This document shows, piece by piece, positions 60,193-64,000 of a DNA stretch of 64,000 bases. Source of the stretch: Ustulina deusta (taxonomy: Eukaryota > Ascomycota > Sordariomycetes > Xylariales > Xylariaceae); contig JAJNNX010000072.1 of NCBI GenBank assembly GCA_023159155.1, positions 62,001 through 126,000 on the forward strand, given 5' to 3'. Position 1 is the first letter of the stretch; each line of letters begins with the position of its first letter. A program made the position numbers and the translations under genes. The notes beneath the pieces are model-generated. The model was given only the letters and a program-made list of their open reading frames with translations. It was not told the DNA's origin and made no database searches.

Positions 60193-62460
60193 ATATAAGC
60201 AGGTTCGCATAAAAAATTATATATATGCTTGCTCGTACATAACTAAAAACATAGTAAACTTGCTAATTAATAGCAAATATAGCTAAAAATTGCATAAAAC
60301 GTAATAAACTCGCTAATTAACGCATATATAACAAAATCGCTAATTAATAGCGAACGGGGTATAATATATCAATATAAGCACACATATATATAAATTAATA
60401 TAGGTGGCTACTTATATGTATATATAATAGCTAAATCCCTAATTAATATACTTAATACCTAATTAATACGTTGAGAACGGCTTAATCTAACTAATTAATA
60501 ATATAGCAGTCCGTTAATTAGCTAGCTAAATAATAGCTTTTTTTAAACTATAGGTATAAAAGTATATTTATATATAAATTATATAAAGATCTGCTTATAT
60601 AGCTATTAAATATAAAACTAAACAATATAGCTATTAAAATAAAAAGCTAAATAAAAAACTAACTAATTAATATATAATTCGTTAATTAAAGCTATAAACA
60701 AGCGCTCCTTTATAAGCTATATATATATTTATATATAAATTAATATATAAATATATTCGTACACTACTAAACATAAAAAGCTTAACTAATTAATAACTTA
60801 ACTAGTTGATTAATAATACAAAAGTTAATATATAGCGCTAAATACTGCAATAAAAGCTAAACAAACAACGCTTCTAAAACAAGACTTCAAAAATAAAGTT
60901 TAATTAACGCTTCCTTTGGACCGTACGTATTTGAGCTAATTCTTATATAAACTATATAGGCACTTGTTTATATAGCGATTTATATAAGAGAACTAGCTAA
61001 TTAACAATATAAAAGCCTAAAAATAATAAAAAATAACAAAAATACTAAATATACTAAATATACTGAAAAACGCTAGAAATACTAAAAATGCTAAACAATA
61101 AAATTAACAAAAACAGAGGTATATATATAGCTAATAAAAGCTTAGAACAAATATATAGCTTAGAGCAAACCTTCCTATAAGCTATAGCACTGCAAACATA
61201 TTTATATATAAATATATACGTAAATCTATTCGTAGGACTATACGTAACAAAAGATCCGGCTAATCAACAAAACACTAACTAAACAAAGGACTTAAAGCAA
61301 CAGCTTCCTATAGGCGATATAAGTACAAACAGGTTTGCATATAAATTTATATAGCAACCTATTCGTATAGATATTCAAATATAGACTTAACTAATCAATA
61401 CAACAGCAATATATACAGCTGGCCAACAAAGCAACTTAGCTAATCAACACATATAGCTAGCAATTGGGCTAATTGCAGACTTAGAACAAAGGCTTCCCTA
61501 GAAGCTATATATCTACGAGCTAGTTCGTATAATAACTTGTATATGACTCAGCTCGTAGGTATATTCGGGTCGGGGACTCGTGTTTGTAAAAGCAATTAGC
61601 TAATCGATTGGCTAGCTAATTAACTAATCGGCGGCTTAGAACAAAAACTTCCTTTGGACTAAAAGGCATACAAGCATATTTACATACAAATAATATATAG
61701 GTCTGCTCTAATAACTTCTTAACAAAAGGACTGACTAACTAACTAACTTAGCAATACGTATAGCTAGCTAATAAAGCAATAGGCCAATTAGGCTAATCAA
61801 TATATATATAACTAGCCTAGCTAACAAGGCTTAAAAAACAAAAATAATTAGCTAATCGGTATATCGTATATATAATATATAAGTAAAAGCGCGTTTATAT
61901 ATAAATTTATATAATAGACTGCTCGAACATATATATAAACGTACGAACTAACTAATTAACATAAACTGAGCTAAATTAGCTAATTAACGCATATATAGCT
62001 TAGCTAACCAACTAGAGTAGCTACTTAAAGGTTTCCTTAGACTCGGACAACTATAAACAAGTTTGTATATAAAATTATAAAACGGGTTGCTTGTATATAT
62101 ATTCTAGCAAAGGACTCGGCGGTTAATTATACGGCTAGCAACAAAAGTAGCAAAGCTGATCAATAGTATAGCAATTAGCTTAATTAGTTGTACGGACTAG
62201 GCTACACATAGCTAACAAACTAGGCTTCCTAGAAAATATATAGCCATAAGTAGACTTGTATGTGGATTTATATAAAGGGCTGCTTATAGATATATTTATA
62301 TAGAGAATTAGCTGTTTATAGGTTAGCTAATCAACTAGCTAACTAATTAATTAAGTTGGTTAGTCTAACTAAGTTAGCTAGGTTAATCTTTATATAACTA
62401 GCATTAAATCTATTAATGTATTATAAATATATTTATATATAAATTTATATAAAAAAGCGT
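60193..62460 (+). repeat. Degenerate tandem array II (~130-250 bp units)
   Basis: About a dozen units share a module: GCTTCCT, a variable gap, then ACAAGTTTGTATATAAATTT, ATATAGGCTGCTCGTATA, ACAAAGGACT and GCTAATTAAC. Units can be seen near 60193, 60375, 60540, 60704, 60900, 61165, 61300, 61488, 61640, 61870, 62030 and 62218. The spacing is irregular and the C/G content increases toward the right. No coding frame. Related in its TTTATATATAAA core to array I. Confidence 0.6.
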
Positions 62461-62577
62461 TAAGCATTGGTCTTTAATCATGGGTTGTGCTCCAAAAAAT
62501 AATAAGCGTTAATAAGCATTGTTATATATAATTTTATATAGGAGACTGCTCTATTATAGCTTTACTAAGGACACTAT

Positions 62578-62941
62578 TAAAATAGAGCAGAGCTCTTAAT
62601 CGGCGTATCGCACACTTAAACTAACTAAACCTACTTAATCTTTTTATATTAAATTATATTTTTTAGTTCGTAAATCTTTATATATATTAAATCAAGATCT
62701 AATTTATAATTATAAATAAAAACGCAATAATTAATTAATAAAAACAAATTTTTAATTTTTATTTACTATTTTATAATAATTATTTATTATTTATTGCTTA
62801 AAAAAACAAATCTTTTATAGCTTTAAATAAAAATATATGCTTTTTATACCTTTTGTTCTATAATTTCTAAGGTTTCTAAGAATGCGTTCTATTTTATAAC
62901 TAAGGACCTGTTTTCTATACACGCGCACCAGCCCTACTGCA
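62578..62941 (+). repeat. 364-bp LTR-like repeat, copy C
   Basis: Starts TAAAATAGAGCAGAGCTC and ends CAGCCCTACTGCA. Same length as copy B. Followed directly by GTAGTTC, whose first four bases equal those just before copy A. Only moderately RIP-altered, mostly in the middle. Confidence 0.85.
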
Positions 62942-64000
62942 GTAGTTCAACTACTTAGTAAGCATTGTATTCCTAGTTAATAAATAATAAAGATCTAATA
63001 ATTGTTTGAGCTAAAATTTAAATTGTTTAATTTGTTTTGTTCTAAATTAAAATAAAGTTTATATATATGTTTATAAAAGCAGTAAAACAGCTAAATTTAT
63101 TATAAAAAGCTAGTTTAAACAAAAAGTTCTGTTTATTTTTAAATATTTTATATATAATTAGAATTATAGTTATATAATTAAGTAAAAAAAATATTAATCT
63201 TTTTGAGTTTTAAAATATTTATACCGATTAGTATATTTACTTATAGGTTTTTAACTAAAATAACTTTATATTACTATATTATAACTACTAGTTATTTATT
63301 TTTATTTTGTTTTTTAAAATATATTTATAAAATATATAAGTAATATTTCTAATTTTTTTTATAACTATTAAAATTGCTTGTTTATAAATCTAAGTATTAA
63401 AAAAGTGTTGTAGCACTTAAAAGCTATTTTTAAACGTTTTAAAGTATTTTATATTTGTATAAACTAATTCCTTTTTTATAGTAGTTAGATCTAGGCTTAT
63501 AAAAATTTTTAAATAGGACTAGGATCTAAAGCTATACTTAGTGCTAATGTTTAATTAAAAGTTCATAATTAATTTAATAATTTGTAGCTAATATAGTCCG
63601 GACTATTAAATTAGTCTGTTTAGTCTTTTTAATACTACTATATAAGATTTGCTATAGCTAGTAGGACCTAATATAAAAGCTATAAATATTATATTAGTTA
63701 GAGTTATATTTATAAAAAAATTATTTAGCCAATAACTTTATCTAGTCCTAAAATATATATTATGTATATATTTATATAGTTTATTATTACTTAGAAAATA
63801 TTGCCTGTAGTAATAGCAATTGTATTAATTAAAAAACTTAATTATTATTTTAAATTATACGACTTTTTTTTTAGTTTTTTAAAAAGCTTAGAAACTTTAT
63901 ATTTTTTATTAAAACCTAGCTTATATAGGTTCGTTAAAAAGGTTTTTTTTCTAAAGTTGTTTTATATAAACCTTTAATTATTATTATTATTTTTAGTAAA
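62942..64000. other. AT-rich block, right end of the window
   Basis: Unassigned C/G-depleted DNA after copy C with no frames of note. Slightly richer in G and C than the 46-57 kb part. May be the internal region of an element running out of the window or flanking DNA. Confidence 0.4.

Larger units (their letters stand above)
44910..64000. other. RIP-type AT-rich block, at least 19 kb
   Basis: Almost no C or G for most of its length, no open frame of coding length, and no intact gene. Short C/G-rich islands remain at about 58.1-58.6 kb and 60.1-62.6 kb, separated by fully depleted DNA. Embedded LTR-like repeats show that at least part of it came from retroelements. The right border lies beyond the window. 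Consistent with heterochromatin built from mutated repeats; a centromeric position is possible but not shown. Confidence 0.85.

Noticed and set aside
44910..64000. Mitochondrial DNA insertion
   Set aside because: High AT alone suggested it, but there are no mitochondrial gene motifs. LTR-like repeats with transition-type decay explain the composition better.

Overview
The window reads as nuclear DNA of a filamentous ascomycete (Pezizomycotina, probably a Sordariomycete). Genes are compact and carry short GT–AG introns. Their best family matches are fungal: a CreB-type deubiquitinase, an Osh6/7-type lipid-transfer protein, Alg12, Yos1, a Pic2-type phosphate carrier and U2AF35. Two AT-rich blocks (about 9.83–15.16 kb, and 44.9 kb to the window end) show transition-only decay of C/G to T/A. 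This is the signature of repeat-induced point mutation (RIP). The species cannot be named from sequence alone.

Layout. 1–750: 3' end of an NAD-dependent epimerase/dehydratase gene (+). 2644–3817: three-exon lipocalin-like gene (+). 4610–5280: two-exon CBS-domain gene (-). 6801–8339: five-exon mitochondrial phosphate carrier (+). 9631–15322: complete but RIP-destroyed Ty3/gypsy-type LTR element on the minus strand, with 251-bp LTRs and a CAGCTG target duplication. About 15.9–17.25 kb: broken SRPK-like protein kinase (-). 20232–22629: creB-like ubiquitin hydrolase (+). 23320–23891: four-exon YOS1 homologue (-). 24450–26247: ALG12 (+). 30039–33614: 1191-residue unidentified protein (+). 35703–37649: seven-exon Osh6/7-type oxysterol-binding protein (+). 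38626–39255: U2AF small subunit (-). 40273–40878: GNAT acetyltransferase (+). 41682–43284: TDT/Ssu1-like transporter (+).

44.9–64 kb is an AT-rich desert with no intact gene. It holds three copies of a 364-bp LTR-like repeat (TG...CA where unmutated), a short GC-normal island with tRNA-like A/B boxes and 12-bp direct repeats, and two degenerate arrays of a related A/T-rich repeat. It resembles a heterochromatic AT-isochore, such as a pericentromeric or other repeat-rich tract.

The genes do not form one pathway. YOS1 (ER–Golgi transport) and ALG12 (ER N-glycan assembly) are divergent and share a 558-bp spacer, and the Osh protein also acts at ER membranes. No biosynthetic cluster, CRISPR array or tRNA/rRNA gene is seen. 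The least explained material is the RIP boundary lying inside both LTRs, the degenerate arrays and island in the large AT block, a C-terminal FFAT-like motif on the Osh protein, and a 14-nt exon that splits the catalytic cysteine codon of the CreB homologue.
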